Part shown: positions 23,395 to 31,992 of the stretch, in pieces
How the letters are laid out: each line of letters begins with the position of its first letter
How positions within the stretch are numbered: position 1 is the stretch's first letter
Assembly (NCBI GenBank): GCA_017398685.1
Contig: JAFQFH010000066.1
Coordinates: 1-36,447, forward strand
Reading direction: 5' to 3'
DNA: 36,447 bases
From: Oscillospiraceae bacterium
GTDB taxonomy: Bacteria > Bacillota > Clostridia > Oscillospirales > Oscillospiraceae
The notes under the pieces: generated by a model
The model's input: the letters and a program-made list of their open reading frames with translations, nothing else
What the model was told of the DNA's origin: nothing
Database searches by the model: none
Made by a program: the position numbers and the translations under genes

Positions 23395-24408
23395 TTAGCG
23401 GGCGTTCTGGATGCACTCGAGAAGTGCAACAGCAGCTTCGCTGATGGACTCAGCCTCGGGGGCGTAGTAGTCAGCAAAGGTAGCAGCCAGCTCATCGCGG
23501 TAGTCGCACTCGGTGATGGTGACACCGTCAGCGATCAGCAGATCGTAGATGTCAGCCTCTTCAGCCAGCAGCATGGTGTTGTAGTCGTCCTGCTGGACTT
23601 CCCAAGCCTCAACGAACAGCTCCTGAACGAAGTCGGGGAGAGAGTCGAACCAGGTCTGGTTGACGGTCAGACCCTGGAATGCGTACATGTGGGCATCCTT
23701 CCAGACGTTGGGAGCAACTTCGCAGTAGCCGTTGGACTGGAGAGCCTGGATGGGCAGCTCGATGCCGTGGGCAACACCGGACTGGATGGCGGTGTAGGCC
23801 TCAGACATGGCCATGGGGGTGGAGGACATACCGATGGCATTGCACCAGGTGATGTAGTTCTGGGCCTCGGGGGTACGCATGATGATGCCGGCGCAGTCTT
23901 CAACGGAATTGATGGGGTTGACGGTTGCGCACTGACGGGCACCGTGCTGGACGTAACCGAGCATGTAGGTGTTGGTGGCCTCAGCAAGAGCGGTCTTCAG
24001 GATCTCGCCGCCTTCGCCGTACATAACGCGGCCTGCGTGCTCTGCATCATCCATGATGTAGGGGAAGTACAGAACGGAGAACTCGGGGCAGTAGGACTCG
24101 AACATGGAGATGTCGGTGACGGAGACGTTCAGAGCGCCGGTGTCAACCTGAGAGATGAGCTCCATGTAGCTGCCCAGCTGTGCGCCGGGGTAGTAGTCAA
24201 AGGTGATCTTGCCTTCGGACTTCTCAGTGATGTAAGCCATCCAGTTCTGGTCCATCTTCTCGATGGTCTGGGCAACGCCGTTTGCGGTAGCGAAGCTGAC
24301 TACCATGGGCTTGAAATCGTCCCAGGGGCTATCTGCGTGGGCGACGGTTGCGCTGAACATGGCAAATACCATCATCAGTGCCAGAAGAGTTGCGAAAAAC
24401 TTTTTCAT
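23395..24408 (-). CDS. dctP: TRAP transporter substrate-binding protein DctP
   Basis: A 337-residue extracytoplasmic solute receptor of the DctP family. The signal peptide MKKFFATLLALMMVFAMFSATVAHA is predicted to be cleaved after AHA; there is no lipobox cysteine. The mature part has the family patterns YYPGAQLGSYMELISQVDTGALNVSV, FPYIMDDAEHAGRVMYGEGG and the conserved Arg region MRTPEAQNYITWCNAIGMSSTPMAMSEAYTAIQSGVAHGIE, where the Arg usually salt-bridges a carboxylate of the ligand. That suggests an organic acid. It is the last gene of its operon, after DctQ and DctM, an unusual order. An intercistronic hairpin precedes it. Confidence 0.93.
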   Translation of the reverse strand: MKKFFATLLALMMVFAMFSATVAHADSPWDDFKPMVVSFATANGVAQTIEKMDQNWMAYITEKSEGKITFDYYPGAQLGSYMELISQVDTGALNVSVTDISMFESYCPEFSVLYFPYIMDDAEHAGRVMYGEGGEILKTALAEATNTYMLGYVQHGARQCATVNPINSVEDCAGIIMRTPEAQNYITWCNAIGMSSTPMAMSEAYTAIQSGVAHGIELPIQALQSNGYCEVAPNVWKDAHMYAFQGLTVNQTWFDSLPDFVQELFVEAWEVQQDDYNTMLLAEEADIYDLLIADGVTITECDYRDELAATFADYYAPEAESISEAAVALLECIQNAR

Positions 24409-24434
24409 TGGGGGCCTCCTTGTTTTTTTTATAT

Positions 24435-24458
24435 TTCCGGCGGCATTGCTGCCGGGAA
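24435..24458 (-). other. Intercistronic hairpin between dctM and dctP
   Basis: Inverted repeat TTCCGGCG...CGCCGGAA-like (24435-24442 with 24451-24458, one mismatch) in the 62-base gap. It could stabilise or separate the dctP part of the transcript so that the binding protein is made in excess. It is followed by A-rich, not T-rich, sequence on the minus strand, so it is not a terminator. Confidence 0.4.
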
Positions 24459-24470
24459 TTTATGTTTTTA

Positions 24471-25757
24471 TCAGCCGTAGATAAGGCTGGGCAGCCAGCA
24501 GGACAGCTGGGGAATGTAGATGCACAGGATAATGCCGATTATCATAGCTATACAGAAGGGCCAGCAGTAGCGGTAGACCTGAGCGATGGGGGTCTTTCTT
24601 ACGCCGGCGGAAACGAAGAGCAGGTTGCCCACAGGGGGAGTGAGCTGGCTGGTGAGAAGGCTCAGCAGATAGATGATTGCAAACTGCTGATAGTTCAGAC
24701 CCATCTGGATGACAATGGGGGACATGACGGGGATAAGCATAACGGTGGATGCAAGACCGTCAATGAAGCAGCCCAGCACAAGGCCCAGGGCCAGCATGAA
24801 GAAGTAGAAGCCTGCTTCGCTGGCAATGTAGGTCTGGCAGAAGGTGCCGATGAGTCTGGAGATGTTCATACGGGTCAGCATGTAGCTGAAAATGCCGGAG
24901 TAGGTAACGATGAGCAGGGGGCCGGCTGCGGACATTGCAGCGTCCTCAAGGCACTTGATGATTTTCTTGAGGTTGAGCTTTTTCTGGATGCAGCCATAGA
25001 AGATACCGTAGAGGCAGGCCAGAACACCGGCCTCAGTGGCGGTGCAGACACCGGTGAGAATGCCGACAATTATAATGGCGGGCATTACGAGAGCGCCCCA
25101 GGTACGGCCAAAGGCTTTGAGGATGTTTCCAAAGCCTGCGAACTTGTCCTTGGGAACATCGTGCTTTTTTGCGTAGATGTAGCAGACCACCATCCAGCAC
25201 AGGGCCAGAGTCACGCCGGGGAGAACGCCGCCCATGAAGAGCTTGCCGACGGAGTAGTCAGCAGCGTTGGCAAAAACGACCATCATGATGGAGGGAGGAA
25301 TGACGGGACCCAGACAGCCGGCTGCGGCAACAACGTTGCAGGCAAAGCCTTCCTCGTAGCCGTCGTTGACCATCGCGGGAATCAGCATTGCGCCGATGGC
25401 TGCGGTGTCGGCGTTGCCGGAGCCGGAAACGCCTGCCATGATAACGCCGGTGACAAGGGAGGTGTGAGCCACACCGCCGCGGATGTGACCGACCAGGCTC
25501 TTGGCAAACTCAATGAATTTTTCGGTTATACCCGTATGCTCCATCAGCTGGCCTGCCAGCATGAAGAAGGGGATGGCCATGAGGGAGAAGCTGTCGGTAG
25601 AGCCGTAGATCTTGCTGGCAAAGGTCATGTTGGGCAGAGCAGGGGAGGAGATGACCCAGATAAGACCCACGTTGGCAAGACATATGGCGATAGGGGTACC
25701 GATGAGAAGCATTGCGAAGAAAAGTATGAGAACTGCGCCTATACCCATTGCACTCAT
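24471..25757 (-). CDS. dctM: TRAP transporter large permease DctM
   Basis: A 428-residue, about 12-helix membrane protein forming the sodium-driven transport unit of the TRAP system. Family sequences: ATPIAICLANVG-like GTPIAICLANVGLIW, SFSLMAIPFFMLAGQLMEHTGITEKFIEFAKSLVGHIRGGVAHTSLVTGVIMAGVSGSGNADTA split over the first third, and the second repeat IDGLASTVMLIPVMSPIVIQMG and LTPPVGNLLFVSAGV. Its start overlaps the stop of dctQ by four bases. Confidence 0.95.
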   Translation of the reverse strand: MSAMGIGAVLILFFAMLLIGTPIAICLANVGLIWVISSPALPNMTFASKIYGSTDSFSLMAIPFFMLAGQLMEHTGITEKFIEFAKSLVGHIRGGVAHTSLVTGVIMAGVSGSGNADTAAIGAMLIPAMVNDGYEEGFACNVVAAAGCLGPVIPPSIMMVVFANAADYSVGKLFMGGVLPGVTLALCWMVVCYIYAKKHDVPKDKFAGFGNILKAFGRTWGALVMPAIIIVGILTGVCTATEAGVLACLYGIFYGCIQKKLNLKKIIKCLEDAAMSAAGPLLIVTYSGIFSYMLTRMNISRLIGTFCQTYIASEAGFYFFMLALGLVLGCFIDGLASTVMLIPVMSPIVIQMGLNYQQFAIIYLLSLLTSQLTPPVGNLLFVSAGVRKTPIAQVYRYCWPFCIAMIIGIILCIYIPQLSCWLPSLIYG

Positions 25758-26242
25758 TTGCTCTGTCCTCCATTCTTAAGCTTTTTGCAGGTGTCCATCA
25801 TCTGCTCCAGAATTACAAGAGCCAAAAGGAACATGGCGATGGGCATGGAAATGTAAATCAGGTTCTGGGGAATTTCAACGCCGGCCATAACGCGGGCGCC
25901 GGTGTTGATGCAAAGCTGGGTGCTGAACCAGAAAAAGCACACAGCGAAGAACATGACAATGCAGTCAACAAGCAAAGCCAGTACATACCTGACCTTTTCG
26001 GGCATGGCGTTGACCAGCAGGTCGAAAATTATCATGCCCTTGGCTCTGAAGATGCAGGGGACGCTCAGCATGGTCATCCAGATGAAGATACATCTTGCGG
26101 TCTGCTCGCTCCAGTTAAGGGGTCTGTTGAACAGATAGCGGAAGATTATCTGGAAGGAAACGATCACGACGGAGGCTCCCAGCAGGAATATCAGAAGCTG
26201 TCTGATAAACCAAATCACTTTATCCAATGCTTTCGAGTACAT
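25754..26242 (-). CDS. dctQ: TRAP transporter small permease DctQ
   Basis: A 162-residue membrane protein with four hydrophobic segments. It carries the DctQ signature region IIFRYLFNRPLNWSEQTARCIFIWMTMLS and the GMIIFDLLVNAMPEKVRYVLALLVDCIV stretch. It bridges the receptor and DctM. Its last four bases overlap the dctM start, so the two are translationally coupled. The gene begins 51 bases after the GldA-like dehydrogenase stop. Confidence 0.92.
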   Translation of the reverse strand: MYSKALDKVIWFIRQLLIFLLGASVVIVSFQIIFRYLFNRPLNWSEQTARCIFIWMTMLSVPCIFRAKGMIIFDLLVNAMPEKVRYVLALLVDCIVMFFAVCFFWFSTQLCINTGARVMAGVEIPQNLIYISMPIAMFLLALVILEQMMDTCKKLKNGGQSK

Positions 26243-26293
26243 TTTGGATCTTCCTTTCTCTAGCTTTTTGGAATTTAACTGACCGAAATCAGT

Positions 26294-27406
26294 TTAATTA
26301 CTGTATTTATGTCCCAGCGCGTCCGCCATCATGATGGCATCGCCAAGGCTCTTTTTGGACACATAGTAGGGGTAGCGCTTCCAGAAACCGGAGAGAGCCT
26401 TGGTAGTGACCCGATCCAGCATTTCTTCCGTCATCTCATGTACGCCCAGCTCTTCCAGCGTGGTGGGAAGGCCGATGCGGCGCATGAAGGAGATAAGACC
26501 TGCTATCTCTTCAAGAGGTCTTTGTTCCACGACCCGCTGAACGATGATGCCGAAGGCCACCAGTTCGCCGTGGAGAGTACCCTGAGTTTCCGTCAGAACG
26601 GTAAGGCCGGTGTTGGTGGCATGTGCACCGCAGAGCCCCACGTTGATAAAGCCCAGACCGGAAAGGAGGGTGTTGGCCTCGATAACGTCTTCCACATCAG
26701 GGGTGCAAAGCTGCTGTCTCACAGCAAGAACAGCGGCCTCTGCCTTTTCCATGATGGTCTTTTCGCAGGCCTCGCAGATGGCCATGCCGGCCAGAGTGAA
26801 GCGCTTGCCGCCGGAGACGAAGTTGGGGCTGTCGGACATGGCGCTGAGCTTGGCCTCAAAGCAGGTTGCAAGGGCGTCGCCCACGCCTGCTATGAAGTAT
26901 CTGACAGGGGCCTGAGCGATAAGCTCAGAGTCCACCAGAACGATGTCCGGGCAATCCTGGAAGAGAACAATGCCCTGCTGCTCGCCGGCATCGTTGAACA
27001 CAGCGGACATGCTGGCAACGGGAGCGTCGGTGGAGGCGATTGTGGGGATGAGCACCACGGGGATGCCGTTTTCCTTGGCGATTATCTTGGCCGCATCCAC
27101 GACCTTGCCGCCGCCGGCGGCCACGATAAGCTCTGCGCCGAAATTCCTTGCGTTAGCGGTCTTCTCGTCCAACTTGGCGTAGGTTATCTCACCGCTGAAC
27201 TCGTCGAAGAACAGGCAGTCGCTTTCCTCGGTGTAAATTTTTTCAAGCCTTGCCTTGAGTGTTGTAAAAAGGCCTGTGCTTATAAGGGCATAAACCTTGC
27301 TGCCCAGAGGCTTGGTGTAGTTCTTGAGATTGTCAATCTCACCGGGACCCTGTATGTATCTTCTGACGCTGCCGAAGGCCCGGGTAGAGCTCTGTAAAGT
27401 GCCCAT
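26294..27406 (-). CDS. GldA-like NAD-dependent polyol/glycerol dehydrogenase
   Basis: A 370-residue member of the glycerol-dehydrogenase branch of the iron-containing ADH superfamily. Nucleotide-binding GGGKVVDAAK is followed by IPTIASTDAPVASMSAVF, the GldA hallmark. Candidate metal ligands are the Asp in GVGDALATCFEAK and the His residues in GAHATNTG and GTLHGELVAFG. Start ATG 27406, six bases after AAGGAG. Encoded immediately upstream of the TRAP transporter genes, it probably oxidises the imported compound or reduces a derivative. It may differ in substrate from true glycerol dehydrogenase. Confidence 0.88.
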   Translation of the reverse strand: MGTLQSSTRAFGSVRRYIQGPGEIDNLKNYTKPLGSKVYALISTGLFTTLKARLEKIYTEESDCLFFDEFSGEITYAKLDEKTANARNFGAELIVAAGGGKVVDAAKIIAKENGIPVVLIPTIASTDAPVASMSAVFNDAGEQQGIVLFQDCPDIVLVDSELIAQAPVRYFIAGVGDALATCFEAKLSAMSDSPNFVSGGKRFTLAGMAICEACEKTIMEKAEAAVLAVRQQLCTPDVEDVIEANTLLSGLGFINVGLCGAHATNTGLTVLTETQGTLHGELVAFGIIVQRVVEQRPLEEIAGLISFMRRIGLPTTLEELGVHEMTEEMLDRVTTKALSGFWKRYPYYVSKKSLGDAIMMADALGHKYSN

Positions 27407-27408
27407 AT

Positions 27409-27966
27409 TTAGCTCCTTTTTTTGTTGATTATCTCTATGAGACTGTATATGTTTGCGGACAAGCCGGAGGAGTGAGGCCGGCTTGTCCATTTTTTGCCGG
27501 TCTTTTCCTTCAGAAAGCCTTCAAGCTCTCCGGAAAAGTTTTCACTGTTTTTTGGTATTACAAGAGTGACCATGGACTTGAGACCTATATAGAGGTAGTT
27601 CCTGTCTCTTATCAGGGCTGCCACATCGGAGTATTTGTAGTTGTCCACAGTTTTGTCAAACTGGGCATCAAAGCCCTCGTCATGGAAGGTATAGCTTACC
27701 CTGGGCAGCTTGCCTTTCATACCTCTTACAATCTGCTTTGCGGTGCGGCTGGGAGTCTGCTGCACGCCCATAATGGCCCAGCAGCCCAAAAGCACCAGCA
27801 TAAGGGCTATCTCGTAGCCTTCTATAACGAGGATGGTTCCTCCGGCCAGCCCCAGCACACCCAGTGCGTATACTATTTTGCCGGTACGGCTGCCGCCGGC
27901 GAGCTTCGTCTGCATGGCAACCATAGCCCTTATTGTTTCCTCACTGTGCCGGAACGACAGCTTCAT
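27409..27966 (-). CDS. YcxB-like membrane protein
   Basis: A 185-residue protein. The N-terminus is soluble (MKLSFRHSEETIRAMVAMQ), then two adjacent membrane segments (IVYALGVLGLAGGTILVIEGYEIALMLVLLGCWAI). The C-terminal domain resembles YcxB (YTFHDEGFDAQFDKTVDNYKYSDVAALIRDRNYLYI, then VIPKNS). No function is known for this family. ATG 27966 follows GGAGG. It sits between two dehydrogenase genes, two bases before the GldA-like start, so it is part of the TRAP operon. Why a protein of this type is here is unclear. Confidence 0.8.
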   Translation of the reverse strand: MKLSFRHSEETIRAMVAMQTKLAGGSRTGKIVYALGVLGLAGGTILVIEGYEIALMLVLLGCWAIMGVQQTPSRTAKQIVRGMKGKLPRVSYTFHDEGFDAQFDKTVDNYKYSDVAALIRDRNYLYIGLKSMVTLVIPKNSENFSGELEGFLKEKTGKKWTSRPHSSGLSANIYSLIEIINKKRS

Positions 27967-28006
27967 AGAACCCTCCAAAAAATCAAGTCCGGTCAAAAAT
28001 CAGCTC

Positions 28007-29194
28007 TCAGACCTTGTTGTTCATCTGGCGGAAGATGTAGACCATGTCTTCATAATCCAGAACACGCAGCTTGCCGACCTTCTTCTTGTGGTAGTTGCAG
28101 CAGTGGAGCGCCAGATTTTCTATTTCATCCTCAGTGAACTCACGTCCAAGGAAGTCGTGGGCGCACAGGGGCATGCCCAGACTGCGGAAGTACTCAGTGG
28201 TCAGCTCAATGCCCTTCTGGGCCATCTCTTCAACAGTACCCTCGGTGACGCCCCAGACATTTCTGGCATATCTGGCGTAGCGCTCGGGAGCCACTTCGCA
28301 GACGTACTTTGCAACGGGAGTCCATGCAACTGCCATGCTGGCGCCGTGGGTCAGGTTGAAAAGACCGCTGATCTCGTGGCCGAACATGTGGACTGCAAAG
28401 TCTCTGGTGCCGCCCAGACCGGTCATGCCGTTGTGGGAGATGCTGCCGGCCCACATCAGTTCGCTGAGAGCGTGGATGTCATCGGGGTTATCCTGTGCCT
28501 TTTTGCCGTTGCGGATGGTAACTCTCAGAATGGCCTCGGCTATTTCATCAGTGGTCTCATTGTCAAAATGAGCGTTGAAGTAACGGTCAAGAGTGTGCAT
28601 CATTATGTCGGTAGCGCCTGCGCCCAGCTGGAAAGAGGGGACGGTCTTGCACAGGGCGGGATTCATGATGGCGAAGGCGGGATAGTTCATCTCGGTGTTG
28701 AAGCCGATCTTGGTCTTGGTCACGTCCTCGGTCTGGACGCAGGAGGTGCTGGTCTCGGAGCCGGCTGCGGGGATGGTGAGGACTGCGCCTACAGGCAGCT
28801 TCTTGGTAACGGTTGCAGCGCCGGTGAAGAAGTCCCAGATCTCGGTGTCGGGGTTCATAACACCTATAGCCATGGTTTTTGCGGTGTCAATTGCACTGCC
28901 GCCGCCCACAGCCAGAAGAAGGTCTGCACCAAATTCCCTTGCAAGGGCTATGCCCTCTTTGCTCTTGGAAATCAGGGGGTTTGGCTGAACACCGCCGAAG
29001 AGAACATATTCAATTCCCTCTTTGTCAAGAGATTCCTTGACCCTGTCAAGAAGACCGGATCTGACAACGCTGCCGCCGCCGTAAACGATAACAACCTTGC
29101 TGCCGCCGTGCTTTTTGACAAGTCTTCCGGCTTCATATTCGGTATCAAGTCCAAAAACGATTTCTGTCGGGGCACGATGAGTAAAGCTGCGCAT
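28007..29194 (-). CDS. Iron-containing alcohol dehydrogenase (butanol-dehydrogenase-like)
   Basis: A 395-residue Fe-ADH of the YugJ/BdhA type, NAD(P)H-dependent aldehyde/ketone-alcohol interconversion in the cytoplasm. GGGSVVRSG and GGGSAIDTAK form the dinucleotide site. The metal site is the Asp and His of GATDIMMHTLD plus His residues in MFGHEISGLFNLTHGASMAVAW. ATG 29194 follows AAGGAGGAAT. It is the first gene of the six-gene operon ending with dctP. The end of the protein is 40 bases upstream of the YcxB-like start. Confidence 0.93.
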   Translation of the reverse strand: MRSFTHRAPTEIVFGLDTEYEAGRLVKKHGGSKVVIVYGGGSVVRSGLLDRVKESLDKEGIEYVLFGGVQPNPLISKSKEGIALAREFGADLLLAVGGGSAIDTAKTMAIGVMNPDTEIWDFFTGAATVTKKLPVGAVLTIPAAGSETSTSCVQTEDVTKTKIGFNTEMNYPAFAIMNPALCKTVPSFQLGAGATDIMMHTLDRYFNAHFDNETTDEIAEAILRVTIRNGKKAQDNPDDIHALSELMWAGSISHNGMTGLGGTRDFAVHMFGHEISGLFNLTHGASMAVAWTPVAKYVCEVAPERYARYARNVWGVTEGTVEEMAQKGIELTTEYFRSLGMPLCAHDFLGREFTEDEIENLALHCCNYHKKKVGKLRVLDYEDMVYIFRQMNNKV

Positions 29195-29220
29195 GATATT
29201 CCTCCTTAAAACCTTAAAAT

Positions 29221-29359
29221 GAAATAATATTTCTTGTTACGATAAATATCTTGAAATTTCTTTTCATTTAATATACACTTGTATTGGCCGTTTGTCCATA
29301 GTGCCAAACTCATTTTCTCGTTTTTGTTTACCTTGCTACATGCTGAAACAAAATTTTGT
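29221..29359. promoter_or_regulatory. Divergent control region with palindromes
   Basis: In the 219-base gap between the Fe-ADH operon and the AEC carrier there are GAAAT-AAT-ATTTC (29221-29233), GAAATTTC (29253-29260) and a perfect 12-bp palindrome ACAAAATTTTGT (29348-29359). The region is AT-rich and must hold both divergent promoters, but I see no convincing -35/-10 pair. The palindromes are candidate operators, possibly for the RpiR-type regulator. Confidence 0.4.
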
Positions 29360-29413
29360 GCATATTACCGATAAAACGAAATTTTATTACATTTTAGTTG
29401 AGGGGGAACTTTT

Positions 29414-30313
29414 ATGTTTGCCGCAATTCATCAGATTCTGGTAGTATTCTTCGGTATCATTGTGGGTTATCTTGGACGCAGACTGAAGATAATAACACCC
29501 GAAGGAACAGACGTGCTCTCGTCAATCGTGGTTAAGATGGTTTTGCCGCTTTACCTTTTCAATGCCATCGCCACCTCGGATGCAAGTGTCGGCCTGGGCG
29601 GTATCGCTCTCACCCTTGCGCTGGCCACAGCTATGTATCTTCTGTGCGGTGGCATAGGCCGGCTTCTGGTCCCTCTCTTCTGCTCCGACAAGCAGGACAA
29701 GCCCGTATATATATTTGAAACTCTTTGCGCCAATGTAACCTACGTGGGTATCCCGGTCTGCACTGCTGTATTTGGCAGCACTGCAAAGTTCTATGCCTCC
29801 CTTATGAATATCCCCTTCAGTCTTCTCTGCTTCTCCCTGGGTATATTCATGCTCTCGGGAAAGACCTCCCTCAGGAAGGCTTTCAATCCCGCGTTTGTGG
29901 CTGGTGTTCTGGCTGTGGTAGTATACGCTGCCCGCATCCCTGTCCCCGCTCTGCTGCTGGAGGCGTCCGGATTTATTGGGCAGGCCACCTCTCCCTGCGC
30001 AATGCTTATAATCGGCTCTGTTCTGGGCGGTGTCCCGCTCAAGGAGCTTTTCGCCGACTGGCGGGTTTTCCCCTACTGCTTTATCCGCCTTCTTCTCCTG
30101 CCCGCAGTTGTCATGCTGCTAAGCTCTTTCCTGCCCATTGACCCGGTGCTGAGGGGCTGTGTTATACTCATGTCTGCAATGCCTGCCGCTACCAACGCTA
30201 CCATGCTTTGCAGCATATACGGCGGCAACAGTCAGCTGTCTGCCAAGCTGATTTCCATATCTGCGCTGTTTTCAATGATAACTATTCCTGTGTGGACGCT
30301 TTTTCTGAGTTAA
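29414..30313 (+). CDS. AEC-family transporter (auxin efflux carrier/malate permease type)
   Basis: A 299-residue integral membrane protein with about ten hydrophobic segments in two repeats. Family features: FFGIIVGYLGRRLKIITPEGTDVLSSIVVKMVLPLYLFNAI at the N-terminus, CANVTYVGIPVCTAVFG mid-protein, and the second repeat ending SAMPAATNATMLCSIYGGN. AEC members often move organic acids such as malate or malonate. Together with the TRAP system this gives the locus two different carriers, one possibly for product export. A ribosome binding site AGGGGG precedes ATG 29414. Its stop overlaps the ribosome binding site of the FGGY kinase gene. Confidence 0.88.
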   Translation: MFAAIHQILVVFFGIIVGYLGRRLKIITPEGTDVLSSIVVKMVLPLYLFNAIATSDASVGLGGIALTLALATAMYLLCGGIGRLLVPLFCSDKQDKPVYIFETLCANVTYVGIPVCTAVFGSTAKFYASLMNIPFSLLCFSLGIFMLSGKTSLRKAFNPAFVAGVLAVVVYAARIPVPALLLEASGFIGQATSPCAMLIIGSVLGGVPLKELFADWRVFPYCFIRLLLLPAVVMLLSSFLPIDPVLRGCVILMSAMPAATNATMLCSIYGGNSQLSAKLISISALFSMITIPVWTLFLS

Positions 30314-30326
30314 AGGAGGCTTGAAC

Positions 30327-31838
30327 ATGGCACATAAATATACTTTGGGTGTAGACTTTGGCGGTAGCTCCTCAAAGGCTACCCTGCTGCAGGACACAGG
30401 CAAAATAGTTGCAACAAGCACTATAGAGTATCCATCCTATTTTCCCTTCCCTAACTGGTATGAACAGAACGTGGACGAGCTTTTTGAGGCTTTTATATAT
30501 AATGTAAGGGCCTGCCTTGAAAAAAGCCGTATCGACCCGGCGGACATATTGGCCATCTCCATAGATGCCGCAACTCACATGGCAGTATTCTGTGATGAAA
30601 ACGACAGGCCTATCCGCAACTTCATCCACTGGTCAGACGGTCGCAGTGGTAAGCAGGTTCGCTTCCTGAAGGAAAACTATTCAGAACTTATTGGAAAACA
30701 TAGTCTGAACACGGTGTCTCCTATGTGGAATCTGCCTCAGATTCTCTGGCTCAACGAGAATGAGCCTGAGGTTTTGAAGAAGACAAAGCGCATCTATTTC
30801 GTCAAGGATTATATCCGCCATCTGGTCACCGGGGACTTCTGCACAGACTCAATTGAGTCAATGGGTTCAATGTTGGCTGATGACCATAAATCTCAGTGGA
30901 GTCCGGAGCTGTGCGGCATTGCTGGAGTGGATGTGGATCTGCTGCCCCCCATAAAAGCACCTACAGATCTTGCTGGCACCGTGAATGAAAAGACCGCAGA
31001 ACTTACCGGACTCAAGGCAGGAACACCGGTTATCGTCGGCTCTACAGATACGGTCATGGAGGTGTACGCCTCCGGCGCCATAGCTGAAGGTACAGCCACT
31101 GTAAAATTGGCCACCGCCGGCCGCATCTGTCCCATAACCAGCAACTATATTCCCAATCCTCAGCTGCTTAACTATCGCCACATCATTCCCGGCAAATGGT
31201 ATCCCGGAACGGGCACCCGCTCGTGCGCTGCGTCCTACAAGTGGTACAGGGACACCTTCGGCGAGATGGAGACTGTCACCGGCCAAGAGCTGGGCACCAG
31301 TGCCTATGAGCTGCTTAACCGGGGCGCTCAGGAAGTTCCTGCCGGCAGCGAAGGTCTCTTTTTCCACCCCTATCTGATGGGCGAGATGACCCCCTACTAC
31401 GATGATGAGCTCTGCGCCTCCTTTACCGGAATTAAACGCAGCCACAGCAAGGCCCATTTCACCAGAGCCGTTCTCGAAGGTGTTTCCTATTCCATGCGAG
31501 ACTGTCTTGAGGAGATAAAGGCCCAGAATATCCGCATTGACCAGTTCCGACTTATAGGGGGTGGCGCCAAGGGCAAGCTCTGGCGGCAGATTCTATGTGA
31601 CGTGCTGGCAACACCGCTGACCTGCACGATGGACAATGACTCATCTCTTGGCTCTGCCATGCTGGCGGGTGTGGTTTCGGGCATGTTCGGTTCTTTTGAG
31701 GAAAGCGTGGATAAGTGCGTTGTCGTATCCGACGAGGTGCTGCCCGTTGAGGAGAATGTGCGGATATATGAAAGAGGCTTCCAGCAATACAAAGATACTG
31801 CGAGAAGCCTTGCCGAGATATATCATAAATATAAGTAA
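30327..31838 (+). CDS. FGGY-family carbohydrate kinase (xylulokinase-like)
   Basis: A 503-residue sugar kinase with both FGGY domains. The N-terminal phosphate loop is TLGVDFGGSSSKATLLQ. The substrate region is IDAATHMAVFCDENDRPIRNFIHWSDGRSG (WxDxR motif). The central nucleotide-site sequence is PVIVGSTDTVMEVYASGAI, and the FGGY_C signature is RLIGGGAKGKLWRQILCDVLATPL. It phosphorylates a keto-sugar or polyol with ATP in the cytoplasm. AAAGGAGG seven bases before ATG 30327 fixes the start; an upstream TTG is not needed. It is co-transcribed with the AEC carrier. The true substrate is unknown; it need not be xylulose. Confidence 0.92.
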   Translation: MAHKYTLGVDFGGSSSKATLLQDTGKIVATSTIEYPSYFPFPNWYEQNVDELFEAFIYNVRACLEKSRIDPADILAISIDAATHMAVFCDENDRPIRNFIHWSDGRSGKQVRFLKENYSELIGKHSLNTVSPMWNLPQILWLNENEPEVLKKTKRIYFVKDYIRHLVTGDFCTDSIESMGSMLADDHKSQWSPELCGIAGVDVDLLPPIKAPTDLAGTVNEKTAELTGLKAGTPVIVGSTDTVMEVYASGAIAEGTATVKLATAGRICPITSNYIPNPQLLNYRHIIPGKWYPGTGTRSCAASYKWYRDTFGEMETVTGQELGTSAYELLNRGAQEVPAGSEGLFFHPYLMGEMTPYYDDELCASFTGIKRSHSKAHFTRAVLEGVSYSMRDCLEEIKAQNIRIDQFRLIGGGAKGKLWRQILCDVLATPLTCTMDNDSSLGSAMLAGVVSGMFGSFEESVDKCVVVSDEVLPVEENVRIYERGFQQYKDTARSLAEIYHKYK

Positions 31839-31840
31839 GC

Positions 31841-31866
31841 AAAAAAGTGCGGACAAAATCCGCACT
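31841..31866 (-). terminator. Terminator for the dapF transcript
   Basis: An 8-bp perfect stem AGTGCGGA/TCCGCACT (31846-31853 with 31859-31866). Its T6 tract exists only on the minus strand (A6 at 31841-31846 on the plus strand), so it serves transcription arriving from dapF. It lies beyond the plus-strand terminator at 31993-32033. Confidence 0.8.
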
Positions 31867-31896
31867 GAGACAAGAAAACACAAGGGTTAAAAAGGG

Positions 31897-31980
31897 AAAT
31901 TTCCGCCCCTGCTTCATGAAAATACCAGGAAATACGCACGAGTATTCCCAGCGCTTTTCACATTGCCGGAACGGAAATTT
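31897..31980. other. Foldable region between crossing terminators
   Basis: Outer inverted repeat AAATTTCCG (31897-31905) and CGGAAATTT (31972-31980), enclosing an inner imperfect hairpin GGAAATAC/GTATTCCC (about 31928-31949). There is no coding potential. It is transcribed from both sides if the two flanking terminators act as their polarity predicts. Function unknown. Confidence 0.45.
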
Positions 31981-31992
31981 TCTGACAGTCTC

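Noticed and set aside
24263-25856. Plus-strand frames across the TRAP genes
   Set aside because: They are shadows of dctP, dctM and dctQ; translations lack hydrophobic segments or domains, while the minus strand has clear TRAP motifs and ribosome binding sites.
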